This document shows positions 17,000 to 29,447 of a stretch of 64,000 nt of DNA, piece by piece. The stretch's first letter is position 1. Each line of letters begins with the position of its first letter. The translations under genes and the position numbers were made by a program. The DNA is from Neorhizobium huautlense (GTDB lineage: Bacteria > Pseudomonadota > Alphaproteobacteria > Rhizobiales > Rhizobiaceae): the NCBI RefSeq assembly GCF_002968575.1, contig NZ_PVBM01000011.1:105596-169595 (forward strand), given 5' to 3'. The notes beneath the pieces are model-generated. The model saw only the letters and a program-made list of their open reading frames with translations, was not told the origin of the DNA and ran no database searches.

Positions 17000-17892
17000 C
17001 AAGCCATCGCGCTTGGAGCCAGGCTGCGGGCTTCGTGCAGCAGGGCGGAGACCAGCGGGGTGAAAGGTTCGCGATGTGTGGCCACTAGGCCGACAATATG
17101 GCTGGCTTCTGGTTCGACGATCGGGATCGTCCGGATTTGTTTGGTAAACCCAAAGGATCGCGCGACGTTGCGCGGCATGATGCTCGCCCATCGGCCCGTT
17201 CCGACATGCGATAGAAGAACGACCATCGAATTTGATTCCAGCATCGGCTTTACAATGACGCCTGCTTCCGCAAGGTGTTGATTGATGATCCGACGGTTCT
17301 GCATGTCTGGCGTCAATAGACAGAGCCTAAGATCCGCCATCTCCTTCCAGGTTACATTTTCCCGGTCCGCAAATGGCGTCCCTTCCGCCGTCACCAGATT
17401 GTACCGCTCGGCATAGAGGGGGACGCTGGTGACCCGGCCGAGCGGTTCATTGTCGAGATAGGTTATGCCTGCATCAATCTCGAAATTGTCGAGCTGGGAA
17501 AGCACCTGAAGCGAATTTCGTGAAACAACCGAAAAGGTGACGTCCGGGTGTTTCGCCTGAAAGGGCTCAGTCAGCCGCGGGATCATCGCAAGCGCCGTCG
17601 GAATCGCCGCCAGCCGAATGTGGCCGGCCAGACCTTTCCGCGCGGCCTTCATCTCCTCCCGCATGGTGCGCGCATCGCCGACGATGCGCTTGGCCCATTC
17701 CAAAACCCGCTGCCCCTCAGGCGTCAGCCCCTGAAAACGGGAACCTCTCACGACGAGCTGCACACCGAGCTGGTCCTCCAGCTGCCGGATCGCCGCCGAA
17801 AGCGATGGCTGGGAAATTCCGCACTCCTCGGCGGCGCGACCGAAATGGCTTTCTCGCGCGAGAGCAATAAAAAATTCGAGCTTGTCGATCAT
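16999..17892 (-). CDS. LysR-family transcriptional regulator, probable regulator of the fds operon
   Basis: A 297-residue LysR-type regulator. The N-terminal winged helix-turn-helix (about 1-60) has the typical LEFFIALARESHFGRAAEECGISQPSLSAAIRQLEDQLGVQLVVR. The effector-binding periplasmic-binding-protein-like domain starts near residue 90 (GHIRLAAIPTALAMIPRL). GGAGG lies upstream of ATG 17892. It is directly upstream of fdsG and in the same orientation, the position of FdsR-type regulators in other formate dehydrogenase loci, so a formate-responsive role is likely but unproven. Autoregulation would need a site in the 17893-18052 gap, where no clear dyad was seen. Confidence 0.9.
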   Translation of the reverse strand: MIDKLEFFIALARESHFGRAAEECGISQPSLSAAIRQLEDQLGVQLVVRGSRFQGLTPEGQRVLEWAKRIVGDARTMREEMKAARKGLAGHIRLAAIPTALAMIPRLTEPFQAKHPDVTFSVVSRNSLQVLSQLDNFEIDAGITYLDNEPLGRVTSVPLYAERYNLVTAEGTPFADRENVTWKEMADLRLCLLTPDMQNRRIINQHLAEAGVIVKPMLESNSMVVLLSHVGTGRWASIMPRNVARSFGFTKQIRTIPIVEPEASHIVGLVATHREPFTPLVSALLHEARSLAPSAMA

Positions 17893-17965
17893 CAGCTTCC
17901 TCCACCGAAAGGGCTAACCTCTAGTCGACGCGACGACAAGCTGCGCGGTCGCTTCTTACGTATCC

Positions 17966-17996
17966 TTGCCCTCAAACCAATCGCAGCCATCTATAA
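17966..17996 (+). promoter_or_regulatory. Candidate promoter for the HWE kinase gene
   Basis: TTGCCC (17966-17971) and ATCTAT/CTATAA (17989-17996) are spaced 17-19 bases apart, about 57 bases before the preferred ATG of the kinase gene. The hexamers match the sigma-70 consensus only partly, so this is a weak prediction. Confidence 0.3.
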
Positions 17997-18052
17997 AGTG
18001 CAACGAATATTTGGAGCGAGGCCTTGTCAAACAGCGTCACCGTCCAAGGTTT

Positions 18053-19168
18053 ATGGAAAAACGAAAGGCCGGTGTGACGGTATCGATGGCGCCTGAATTC
18101 GACCCTCTTTACTTTCTTCAAGGCGGCGGCGAGGTCGGCAAGGTCATTCGGGACTTTGACTGGTCGGCGACCTCGCTTGGCCCGGCTGAAGGCTGGCCTG
18201 TAGCGCTCAGAACAGCCGTTTCGACGATCCTTAATTCCCGCTTTCCGGCCGCAGTCGTCTGGGGGCCGGACCTCACCACCATCTACAACGATGCCTTCAA
18301 GCCTATCCTCGGCAACAAGCCGGAAGCCATGGGGCGTCCGTTTTCCGAAGTCTGGCAGGAAGCCTGGGACGAGATCCGTGAGATCGCGGAGCGCGCCTAC
18401 AAGGGCGAAGCAACGTTCATCGAGGATTTCCCGCTGGAGATCGAACGCTTCGGTTATCCGGAGCAAGCCTATTTCACCTTTTGCTACAGTCCGCTTCGGG
18501 ACGATCAGGGCCAGATCGCAGGCATGCTGGACACGGTGATCGAAACGACCTCGAAGGTGCAGGCGGAACAACAGGCTCGCCTCATCAATGCGGAACTTCG
18601 GCACCGGATCAAGAATACGTTGGCGATCGTGACTTCCATAGCCAATCAGACCCTGCGCAACGTGCCCTTGGCCGAGGGGGTCAAGGAGGTCTTGCTGCAG
18701 CGGCTTACCGCTCTTGCAAACACACATGACGTTCTGGCCGGCAAAGGCCGCATCGATGCGGACATTGGCGACGTCATTGCCGGGGCTCTTTCACCCCATG
18801 ACGCCGCCGCGGAGCAATTCGTGATCGAGGGCCCTCCGCTCCGGCTTTCGGAAAAGCAGGCTCTGTCTCTGGCTCTTGGAGTCAATGAACTCGTCACCAA
18901 CTCGATCAAATACGGGGCTCTCCGTCAGGCTGGCGGAAAGGTGCATATCAGGTGGGGCATGTTCGGCAGTTCAGGCGAGCGCCGCTTCCGCTTTGCCTGG
19001 GTCGAAAGCGGTGGACCTCCCGTCTCGGCACCACTGAGGAAGGGTTTTGGTACGCTGTTGATCGAACGGGTCCTGCCCAGCGATTTCGGGGGCACGGCGC
19101 AACTGGCTTATGATCCCGCCGGCCTGCGCTATGAGATCCTGGCCGACGCGCGGCAGCTGGATGGGTAG
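18053..19168 (+). CDS. HWE-family sensor histidine kinase with N-terminal PAS domain
   Basis: A soluble sensor kinase of the HWE class, common in Rhizobiaceae. A PAS-like sensor domain (about 25-165) is followed by the phosphoacceptor box ELRHRIKNTLAIV with His184 and the diagnostic HRxKN motif. The ATPase has LALGVNELVTNSIKYGAL (N-box), the WVES tryptophan-x-glutamate signature, and GFGTLLIERVL. No membrane segments and no receiver domain are visible. Start: ATG 18053 (372 residues) has AAGG a few bases upstream; ATG 18086 is the alternative, and the open frame back to a TTG at 17966 is probably not translated. No partner response regulator is adjacent. Some HWE kinases are blue-light or general stress sensors; the PAS domain here lacks the NCRFL motif of a LOV photoreceptor. 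Confidence 0.88.
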   Translation: MEKRKAGVTVSMAPEFDPLYFLQGGGEVGKVIRDFDWSATSLGPAEGWPVALRTAVSTILNSRFPAAVVWGPDLTTIYNDAFKPILGNKPEAMGRPFSEVWQEAWDEIREIAERAYKGEATFIEDFPLEIERFGYPEQAYFTFCYSPLRDDQGQIAGMLDTVIETTSKVQAEQQARLINAELRHRIKNTLAIVTSIANQTLRNVPLAEGVKEVLLQRLTALANTHDVLAGKGRIDADIGDVIAGALSPHDAAAEQFVIEGPPLRLSEKQALSLALGVNELVTNSIKYGALRQAGGKVHIRWGMFGSSGERRFRFAWVESGGPPVSAPLRKGFGTLLIERVLPSDFGGTAQLAYDPAGLRYEILADARQLDG

Positions 19169-19213
19169 CGAACTCCGGCCGCTCCCTTGAAATCGCTACT
19201 TAAACCTAACGGA

Positions 19214-19244
19214 AAAAGAAAAGGCGGCCCTTCCGAGCCGCCTT
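19214..19244 (-). terminator. Intrinsic terminator of the atp operon
   Basis: AAGGCGGC (19221-19228) and GCCGCCTT (19237-19244) form an 8-bp stem. On the minus strand it is followed by the U-rich TTTTCTTTTTCC. It lies 25 bases after the atpC stop and faces the end of the convergent HWE kinase gene. Confidence 0.8.
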
Positions 19245-19268
19245 GATCTTGTTCGGAGAATCCGTTCG

Positions 19269-19676
19269 TCAGGCCGGAACGACAATGCCGTTCAGATGCG
19301 TCAGCTCCGCCAGGAACTGTTCCAGCTTGGTCTTGTGCTCGTCGCTCTGCGCCTTGTTGATTTCGGCTTGCGTGGCCTCGATCCGCTTTTGCAGCGTGTC
19401 GCGGGTCACTTCGCTCGCCGGAACCGCCGACTCCGCGAGCAGCGTGCAGCTCGTCGGAAGAATATCGGCAAAGCCGCCGAACACGACGTATTTGTTGACC
19501 TGGCCGGACGCGAGCTTCACGGAAACCACGCCGGGCTTGATGGTCGTCATCGTCGGCGCGTGATTGGCAAGCACCGTCATTTCGCCGAGCGTCGCCGGTA
19601 TCACCACTTCTGTGGCCTTTTCGGAGACGAGCAGGCGCTCAGGCGAAACCAGTTCAAAATTGAAAGCGTCGGCCAT
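19269..19676 (-). CDS. atpC: ATP synthase F1 epsilon subunit
   Basis: The 135-residue central-stalk subunit regulates rotation and ATP hydrolysis. The N-terminal beta-sandwich is recognisable from FNFELVSPERLLVSEKATEVVIPATLGEMTVLANHAPTMTTIKPGVV, and the C-terminal helical hairpin from ITRDTLQKRIEATQAEINKAQ. It is the last gene of atpHAGDC, but it is 92 bases away from atpD, and a strong hairpin sits in that gap. GAGGAAG precedes the ATG. Confidence 0.97.
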   Translation of the reverse strand: MADAFNFELVSPERLLVSEKATEVVIPATLGEMTVLANHAPTMTTIKPGVVSVKLASGQVNKYVVFGGFADILPTSCTLLAESAVPASEVTRDTLQKRIEATQAEINKAQSDEHKTKLEQFLAELTHLNGIVVPA

Positions 19677-19730
19677 GAAGGTCCACTTCCTCGAATTTCT
19701 TACGCGAGCTTGCGTGTCTTATGCGGAAAT

Positions 19731-19756
19731 GGCGCGCCGGAAAATTCCCGCGCGCC
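19731..19756. other. Intercistronic hairpin between atpD and atpC
   Basis: GGCGCGCCGG (19731-19740) and CCCGCGCGCC (19747-19756) pair over 10 positions with one mismatch around an AAAATT loop. There is no U-tract, so it is not an intrinsic terminator. It would form in the atp mRNA upstream of atpC and may mark RNA processing or damp distal expression. Confidence 0.55.
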
Positions 19757-19768
19757 GTCGTTTGCCAA

Positions 19769-21229
<1,461 letters not shown>

Positions 21230-21234
21230 TTACG

Positions 21235-22113
21235 TCAGAGCGCTTCCGCGCCCGAGATGATTTCAATGAGTTCCTTGGTGATCTGCGCCTGACGCTGACG
21301 GTTGTAGGAAAGCGTCAGCTTGTTGATCATCTCACCGGCATTGCGCGTGGCGTTATCCATCGCGGACATCTGCGCGCCATAGAAGGAAGCGTTGTTTTCA
21401 AGCAGCGCCCGGAAGATCTGGACTGCGACGTTCCTCGGCAGCAGGTCCTCCAGGATTTCCTGTTCGCTCGGCTCGTATTCGTAAAGCGCCGAAGATGCGT
21501 TCGCCGCCTCGCCCGCTTCGAACTTCGCCGGAATAATCTGCTGTGCCGTGGCAACCTGTGAGATCACCGACTGGAAGCGCGCGAAGAACAGCGTCGCGAC
21601 GTCGAACTCGCCCGCGTTGAACAGTTCCAGGACCTTGTGCGCCACCTCATCCGCCTGCACGAAACCAAGCTGCTTGACTTCGCGGAAGGTGATGTAGTGG
21701 ACGATGTTTTCCTTGAAGCTGCGGCGCAGGACATCGTTGCCCTTGCGGCCGACCGTCAGGATCTTCACCGTCTTGCCCTGGGCAAGCAGTTTCTGCGCAT
21801 GGTCGCGGGCAAGGCGAATGATCGAGGAATTGAAGCCCCCCGCCAGACCACGCTCGCCGGTTGCGACGATCAGGAGGTGAACCTGATCCTTGCCCGTGCC
21901 CGAAAGCAGGAGCGGCGCTTCGGCATTGCCGGCATTGGCAGCCGAAAGGCTGGCCAGCACCTTGTTCATCCGCTCCGCGTAAGGACGGGCAGCCTCGGCC
22001 GCCTCCTGCGCACGGCGCAGCTTCGCCGCGGCGACCATTTTCATCGCCTTGGTGATCTTCTGCGTCGCCTTGACGGAGGCGATCCGGTTTTTCAGATCCT
22101 TAAGTGAAGGCAT
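21235..22113 (-). CDS. atpG: ATP synthase F1 gamma subunit
   Basis: The 292-residue central rotor shaft. The N-terminal coiled-coil helix [33 protein letters not shown] and the C-terminal helix [41 protein letters not shown] are the conserved ends that wind together inside the alpha-beta ring. It lies between atpA (42-base gap) and atpD in the usual order. Confidence 0.98.
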   Translation of the reverse strand: MPSLKDLKNRIASVKATQKITKAMKMVAAAKLRRAQEAAEAARPYAERMNKVLASLSAANAGNAEAPLLLSGTGKDQVHLLIVATGERGLAGGFNSSIIRLARDHAQKLLAQGKTVKILTVGRKGNDVLRRSFKENIVHYITFREVKQLGFVQADEVAHKVLELFNAGEFDVATLFFARFQSVISQVATAQQIIPAKFEAGEAANASSALYEYEPSEQEILEDLLPRNVAVQIFRALLENNASFYGAQMSAMDNATRNAGEMINKLTLSYNRQRQAQITKELIEIISGAEAL

Positions 22114-22155
22114 CCGTTATCGGTCCCCTGCGGGTTAGTTGGACTTGATCCGTTC

Positions 22156-24251
<2,096 letters not shown>

Positions 24252-24420
24252 AGTTTCCCTGTATTGCCATCCAAGCGCCAGACCCTATGGGAGAGGTGCA
24301 GCAAGACCTTGAAATCGTTTGATTATTTCTCAGAACCTGCAGAGCTTCCGCTCTACCCTTTCCGACTTTCGCGGTCCGTCTAGCATAGGATGTAGGGACT
24401 CGCAACACGCCTGATAGAGG

Positions 24421-24444
24421 AAAAAGCCCGCGACGCAAGGGCTT
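24421..24444 (-). terminator. Intrinsic terminator after the small membrane-protein gene
   Basis: On the minus strand AAGCCC (24444-24439) pairs with GGGCTT (24429-24424) and is followed by a T-run. It lies about 70 bases downstream of the small membrane-protein gene and would separate that gene from atpH, so the atp operon should have its own promoter in 24252-24420. Confidence 0.6.
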
Positions 24445-24512
24445 GGGCCGGAATTTATCCGGGAACGGGAAGGATTTTCAGAGCTTTTCGTTCAAAGCGT
24501 CGAATTCGAGCG

Positions 24513-24896
24513 TCAAATATAGCCGAAGACATAGGCGAGCGGGCCCGCCGAAAGCACAACCTGAAGTAGGAAAATCGCTATATTTCTGGGGGTGAAGGCT
24601 CGGTCGAAGACACATGAGACGACGCGTCCGGCAGCGGCGAATGCGAGGGCTATGCCAAGCGTCATGTAGATCCAGTCCTGGGCCAGCATGATGGCCGTAA
24701 GGCCGAGACCGAGGTGATGGGCGCCAACCGCCCGAACCGCCGCATAACCTTCCGGCCGCACCTCGCCGATCTGAAAGGCCATGAGCCGCAAAACCGGACC
24801 CGGAAAAAGCAGGAGAAGGAGACCCAGAACTGCTGTCGCCGCGGCGCCGGCGAAAGCCAGCTGCTCGCCGAGCTCGGCTGGGAAATAAAGTTCCAT
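24513..24896 (-). CDS. Small four-helix membrane protein, DUF4345-like
   Basis: A 127-residue protein with four hydrophobic segments (about 13-35, 50-65, 70-92 and 105-127) and few charged residues. The pattern RAVGAHHLGLGLTAIMLAQ...GRVVSCVFDRAFTPRN resembles DUF4345-type membrane proteins, for which no function is established. ATG 24896 is chosen because GAGGATCGA lies directly upstream; the frame opens further, to 24947. It sits between priA and atpH, with its own terminator downstream. The family match is from memory and tentative. Confidence 0.6.
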   Translation of the reverse strand: MELYFPAELGEQLAFAGAAATAVLGLLLLLFPGPVLRLMAFQIGEVRPEGYAAVRAVGAHHLGLGLTAIMLAQDWIYMTLGIALAFAAAGRVVSCVFDRAFTPRNIAIFLLQVVLSAGPLAYVFGYI

Positions 24897-24964
24897 TCGA
24901 TCCTCGCTGTGTTCGATTCGGCAGATTCTAGCGCAAGCGGTAAACAAGTCGCAAAAATGAGCGA

Positions 24965-27187
24965 CTAAAGGAAACTCTGAGGATCGACATCGAGCTGGAT
25001 CTGGACCGAGCCGCGTTGCTTCGGGCCATTCGTCAGCATTGCCTTGAGAAACGCCTGCATGTCGGAATTGCGCCGGCCATGGACGAGCAGCCGAAACCGA
25101 TGCCGGCCCCGCACCAGCGCAAGCGGCGCTTCCGCAGGCCCGAGCACGGATATCCCCGTTACCCTCGGCGCGGCCGCCCGCAAGCCGCGGGCGTGGTTTT
25201 CGGCATCCGCCCGGTTGTCGGCGGAAACGATGAGCGAAGCGAGCCGGCCGAACGGTGGCAGGATTGCCCTTTCTCGTTCGGCGATCTCGCGTTCGTAAAA
25301 GGCCCCCGCGTCGCCGGATACGATCGCCTGCATCACCGGATGCTGGGGCTGGAAGGTCTGCAGGAGGCCATGGCTCTTCCGGCCTGTTCGCCCCGCACGG
25401 CCGGTGACCTGGGAAAGAAGCTGGAAGGTGCGTTCCGCCGCACGCGGGTCTCCGTTCGACAGTCCGAGATCGGAATCGACGATGCCCACCAGCGTCATCA
25501 GCGGGAAATTATGCCCCTTGGCGACGAGCTGGGTGCCGATGACGATGTCCGCCTCACCCTTGGCGATGGCTTCGAGCTCCAGCCGCATGCGTTTGACACC
25601 GCCGAGCAGATCCGACGACATGACGATCGTGCGCGCATCCGGAAAGTGCTTTTCCACTTCCTCGGCGATGCGCTCGACACCCGGACCACAGGCGACCAGA
25701 TGATCCAACGTTCCGCATTCAGGGCAGGCTTCGGGAGTGGGCTCGGAATAGCCGCACTGATGGCACTGGATCTGCCTCTTGAACCGATGCTCTACCAGCC
25801 AACTCGAACATTGCGGGCACTGGAACCGATGGCCGCAGACGCGGCAAAGCGTCAGCGGAGCGTAACCGCGGCGGTTGAGGAAGAGCAGCGACTGCTCGCC
25901 CTTCTCGATCGTTTTGGCCATCGCCCGAAGAAGCACCGGCGAGAGAAAGCCGCCGCGCTCCGGAGGATGCCGCCGCATATCGACCAGGTGCAGGTCCGGC
26001 ATCGCCGCATCGCCGAAGCGGGTCGGCAGGTGCACCGTATTGTAGCGGCCGGCGAGACCATTAACCTGGCTTTCAACCGAAGGCGTCGCCGAGACCAGGA
26101 CGATCGGGAAGTCACCGATCCGCGCGCGCACCACCGCCATGTCGCGGGCATTGTAGAAAACCCGGTCCTCCTGCTTGTAGGCGGGGTCGTGTTCTTCATC
26201 GACGATGATCAGGCCGAGTTCCTCGAAAGGCAGGAAGAGCGCGGATCGGGCGCCTGCGATAACCCTCACCTCGCCGGTCACCACGCCCCGCCAGACCTTT
26301 TCACGGATCCGGGGTGAAAGATCGGAATGCCATTCGCCGGGTTTGGCGCCGAAACGCTCCTGGAACCGCTCGAGGAAACTCGAGGTCAGGGCTATTTCAG
26401 GCAGCAGGATCAGTACCTGCTTTCCTCGTCGCAGGGTTTCCGCGATCGCTTCGAAATAGACTTCCGTCTTGCCCGAACCGGTAACGCCATCGATGAGAGA
26501 GGTGGAGAACCCGCCTGAGCGAATGAAGCCGACGATTTCCTCCGCCGCGTCTTTCTGTGGCCCTTCGATGCGCGGCGCGACATAATCCGGATCGGGCTTC
26601 GCCACCACTGGCGGCGGCGGCAGGAAAATCGTCTCGAATATGCCCTGCCCGGTCAACCCATCGACAACGCTTAGCGAAACGCCCGCCGCATGCGCAAGGC
26701 CGCTGCGGGTCCACGGTACGCTTTCTTCATGAACCAGATCGAGCACCCGGGCACGCGCCGGAGTAATACGTTCAGGCTGGCCGCCGATATAACGCAGTCC
26801 CTCCACCATCGGCTCCGGGTCGAGCGCGGCCGGCGCCCGGATCGCCATCCGCGCCACAAGGCCGGGCGGAGAGAGGGTATAACTTGCCACCCAATCGACA
26901 AAATCCCGCATCTCCTTGGAAAGCGGCGGGCAATCGAAGACCAGCGTGATGGGGCGTAGCTTTTTGGGATCGAGCTTCTCGTCGTTCTCGCCGTCCCAGA
27001 CGACGCCGATCAGCTGCCGAGGCCCGACCGGCACCTGAACCACAGAACCAGGCTCCACATGCATGCCATCCGGCACAGCATAGCTATAGGCACCCGGCAC
27101 CGGCAGCGGCACCAGGACCGGTACCACGCTCAATACTGGCGGCGCTTCAAACAACGAACCGAAGAGATCGGACGAATCTATGCCCAT
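24965..27187 (-). CDS. priA: PriA, primosomal replication-restart helicase (N')
   Basis: A 3'-5' DNA helicase that reloads the replisome at stalled forks. The 740-residue protein has the N-terminal DNA-binding region (VPVLVPLPVPGAYSYAVPDG), Walker A GVTGSGKTEVY, the DEEH box IIVDEEHDPAYKQED, and the PriA zinc-binding insertion CRVCGHRFQCPQC...CHQCG...CPECG (eight Cys). Later helicase motifs include IVIGTQLVAKGHNFPLMTLVGIVDSD and QVTGRAGR. Start: ATG 27187 (MGIDSSDLF) is likely; the frame extends to a TTG at 27217, and neither has a convincing Shine-Dalgarno sequence. Confidence 0.96.
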   Translation of the reverse strand: MGIDSSDLFGSLFEAPPVLSVVPVLVPLPVPGAYSYAVPDGMHVEPGSVVQVPVGPRQLIGVVWDGENDEKLDPKKLRPITLVFDCPPLSKEMRDFVDWVASYTLSPPGLVARMAIRAPAALDPEPMVEGLRYIGGQPERITPARARVLDLVHEESVPWTRSGLAHAAGVSLSVVDGLTGQGIFETIFLPPPPVVAKPDPDYVAPRIEGPQKDAAEEIVGFIRSGGFSTSLIDGVTGSGKTEVYFEAIAETLRRGKQVLILLPEIALTSSFLERFQERFGAKPGEWHSDLSPRIREKVWRGVVTGEVRVIAGARSALFLPFEELGLIIVDEEHDPAYKQEDRVFYNARDMAVVRARIGDFPIVLVSATPSVESQVNGLAGRYNTVHLPTRFGDAAMPDLHLVDMRRHPPERGGFLSPVLLRAMAKTIEKGEQSLLFLNRRGYAPLTLCRVCGHRFQCPQCSSWLVEHRFKRQIQCHQCGYSEPTPEACPECGTLDHLVACGPGVERIAEEVEKHFPDARTIVMSSDLLGGVKRMRLELEAIAKGEADIVIGTQLVAKGHNFPLMTLVGIVDSDLGLSNGDPRAAERTFQLLSQVTGRAGRTGRKSHGLLQTFQPQHPVMQAIVSGDAGAFYEREIAERERAILPPFGRLASLIVSADNRADAENHARGLRAAAPRVTGISVLGPAEAPLALVRGRHRFRLLVHGRRNSDMQAFLKAMLTNGPKQRGSVQIQLDVDPQSFL

Positions 27188-27236
27188 GGGCGGCGACCAT
27201 GCCCAAACGCGGAACAAAAGTGAACCCTAAAGAGGA

Positions 27237-28373
27237 TCAGCTCTCATCGTCGTCAATGAAGCCGGTCAACCGCATCCCCTCGATCCAGGTTGCCCCATCT
27301 TTGCGGATGACACGCTTCGGACGGACGCCGCAACGCTCCTCCACCGCCGAAGCGAGCGGTTCGGAATGGGTGACGATCCAGATCTGGCTTGAGCGTGCGG
27401 CTTCTGCGATCATGTCGGCGAGCGGCGGCAACATGTGGGGATGCAGGCTTCCCTCAGGTTCGTTGAGAGCGATCAGGGGCGGCTGTCGATAGGACATCAG
27501 CGCTGCGGCAAGCCCAAGGAAGCGGATCTGCCCGTCGGAAAGCTCTCGCGGCTGAAAAAGCCGTTTTGGAAAATCGGGAAAAACCAGTCCGAATTCCGCA
27601 TATTCTCCCGGCTGCGGCACATGAAGCTTTGCCCCTCCGAAGGCCGCCGCAATTGCCCCATCCAGATCCACGGTGTCTCCGCGTGTATGCACAAGCGTGG
27701 CGAAGACGGCCGCCAGATTGCCGCCATCCTGATCAAGGAGCGGCGAAGTCACCGCGAGACAGGGCCGCCGCAGGGGAGAATCGCGGTCGGTCCGAAACCC
27801 ATGAAAGAAACGCCAGCCGTCGACCAGGCGGCGAAACGCCCCTACTTCCGGATAGTGCCCGGCATCGCCGAGAAGAGCGACCGCCGTTTCGGACGTCATC
27901 GCCTGTTCAGGGTATTCCTCCATCCGCCCGCTTGTTCCCCGCACCATGATGCCCGGTCCTGCGCGCTTCATCATCGTCACCGGCCGCGAACCCGTCTCGA
28001 CCGACAACTCTTCCGCTTTCACCTGCGGCTCAAAGACAAAGCCCGCCGCATCGATGGGCGGGCGAAGCCCCGCCTCGACCCGATAGCGAAAGGTGATGGC
28101 CCGCTCCTCGTCCAGCACCTCGACCTCAAGCTTGATGCGAAAATTCTTGTCATCCCGCCTCGGTCCCGACCAGAGCGCCGACGCCATGCCGCCTTCGGCG
28201 GCGATCTCGTAGGCGAGATTGCCGCGAACAGCCGCCTGCACGAGCTGCAGCGCGCGATAAAGATTGGATTTTCCGACCCCGTTCTCGCCGATGAACAAAT
28301 TGACGCCGGCCAGATCCATCCGGATCGACCGAAGCGATCGGTAGTTGGCGGCAAACATCGAGCGGAGCAGCAT
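27237..28373 (-). CDS. RecF/OLD-like AAA ATPase (COG4637-type)
   Basis: A 378-residue single-protein SMC/ABC-type ATPase. Walker A is GENGVGKSN near residues 28-36; an ABC-signature-like ELSDGQIRFLGLA and a Walker B region PPLIALNEPEGSLHP, with a His switch in WIVTHSEPLA, are at the C-terminus. There is no long coiled coil and no TOPRIM nuclease domain, so it is neither RecN/SMC nor a full OLD nuclease. Related proteins are annotated only as predicted ATPases; DNA or toxin-antitoxin roles are not established. No partner gene (HNH or DUF4276-like) is adjacent, which argues against a two-gene defence system. It lies 49 bases upstream of priA on the same strand. Confidence 0.8.
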   Translation of the reverse strand: MLLRSMFAANYRSLRSIRMDLAGVNLFIGENGVGKSNLYRALQLVQAAVRGNLAYEIAAEGGMASALWSGPRRDDKNFRIKLEVEVLDEERAITFRYRVEAGLRPPIDAAGFVFEPQVKAEELSVETGSRPVTMMKRAGPGIMVRGTSGRMEEYPEQAMTSETAVALLGDAGHYPEVGAFRRLVDGWRFFHGFRTDRDSPLRRPCLAVTSPLLDQDGGNLAAVFATLVHTRGDTVDLDGAIAAAFGGAKLHVPQPGEYAEFGLVFPDFPKRLFQPRELSDGQIRFLGLAAALMSYRQPPLIALNEPEGSLHPHMLPPLADMIAEAARSSQIWIVTHSEPLASAVEERCGVRPKRVIRKDGATWIEGMRLTGFIDDDES

Positions 28374-28400
28374 GACGATTTCCCGCGAATGCCTGTCGGA

Positions 28401-29306
28401 TCAAAAGCGCTGAACGAATTTCGCGTCCTGATCGGCTGCCAGATCAAAGACCGTGTGATGTTCGAGCGCCTTGGTCACATCGACGACATCGCCCTCCAAC
28501 TCCTCGGGCGGGATCATCTGGCCGACCGTAAAGTCGAAGCGATTACCCTTCTTGTTCAGGAGCTCGTAGAACACCGTCATGTCGCGAAGTTCGGTCGACC
28601 ATTTGGCAAACCAGTAAAACAGGCCCGAATTGCGCGCCCGCATGTGGATCGGCAGGATCGGCAGATTATACTTGCGCGCCAGCCCGACGGCAGACGTCTT
28701 CCATGGCCGCTCGTTCAGCTTGCCCTCCGCCCAATAGGCGATGCGCCCGGAGGGAAAGAGCACCATGGCCTTGCCGTCTTCCACCGTCTTGTTGGTCAGA
28801 ACCAGGGTCTCGCGGGTCTTCAGCTTGCTCTTGTACTCTTCCCGCCATTCCACCGGGATGATCATCTCGGCAAAACGAGGATTGACCCGCACGGCGTCAC
28901 GGTTGGCGAACACCATCATGTCCGGCCGGCGCGACTTCAGGAGGTCGAAGACGGCAACACCGTCGGCAATGCCGGTCGGATGATTGCTGACGAGAATGAA
29001 GCCGCCTTTTTCAGGAATGCGTTCTGCATTTTGTACCCGTACATCGAGCCTCAGCAGATCACTCATATATTCGAAGCACTGGAACCCGTTGAGGTTCGAG
29101 ATGTCATTGGCAAATTCGATTGCCCGGCCATAGCGCAGAAGCGTGTAGAGAAAGGGCCGCATGACCGGCCAGAGCGGATTGTGGACGATGCGCTGGCCCC
29201 GCTCGGAAATCAGCGTGTCGACGATGTGACCGGGTCTGCCTTGAGAAACGAGAGCGAGTGTTTCCGCGAATTGTCCAAAAGTTGTCATGGAATCACGGCG
29301 CGCCAT
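28401..29306 (-). CDS. Lysophospholipid acyltransferase / hemolysin-like acyltransferase
   Basis: A 301-residue PlsC-superfamily acyltransferase. The catalytic block VSNHPTGIADG (near residue 107) matches the NHPxGxxDG variant found in hemolysin-type acyltransferases, and the second block LFPSGRIAYW corresponds to the glycerol-phosphate-binding motif. No clear membrane anchor is visible. It probably acylates a lyso-lipid or an ornithine/amino lipid, as OlsA-like relatives do; the substrate cannot be read from sequence. CGGGAG precedes the ATG. It lies 27 bases upstream of the RecF-like ATPase gene. Confidence 0.8.
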   Translation of the reverse strand: MARRDSMTTFGQFAETLALVSQGRPGHIVDTLISERGQRIVHNPLWPVMRPFLYTLLRYGRAIEFANDISNLNGFQCFEYMSDLLRLDVRVQNAERIPEKGGFILVSNHPTGIADGVAVFDLLKSRRPDMMVFANRDAVRVNPRFAEMIIPVEWREEYKSKLKTRETLVLTNKTVEDGKAMVLFPSGRIAYWAEGKLNERPWKTSAVGLARKYNLPILPIHMRARNSGLFYWFAKWSTELRDMTVFYELLNKKGNRFDFTVGQMIPPEELEGDVVDVTKALEHHTVFDLAADQDAKFVQRF

Positions 29307-29447
29307 AGAAACTCCCGCAGACAGGACCTGCGGTATATCGCAGCCCCGTGTGATCGAACGATGACATAGTTACCAATGATTAGGAATTCCGTAACGCCGT
29401 CGGTAGCAATCTGGGGCGTCCTTTCCCGGAATTCAACAGGCCGTAGA

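Noticed and set aside
18053..19168. HWE kinase considered as a LOV blue-light receptor
   Set aside because: The N-terminal PAS-like domain lacks the NCRFL cysteine motif needed for flavin adduct formation.
27237..28373. RecF/OLD-like ATPase considered as part of an anti-phage system
   Set aside because: No nuclease, reverse transcriptase or toxin partner is adjacent, and the neighbours are priA and a lipid acyltransferase; no TOPRIM domain is present.
27435..29369. 644-codon plus-strand frame opposite the RecF-like ATPase and acyltransferase genes
   Set aside because: It spans two real genes and their gap on the opposite strand and has no recognisable domain.
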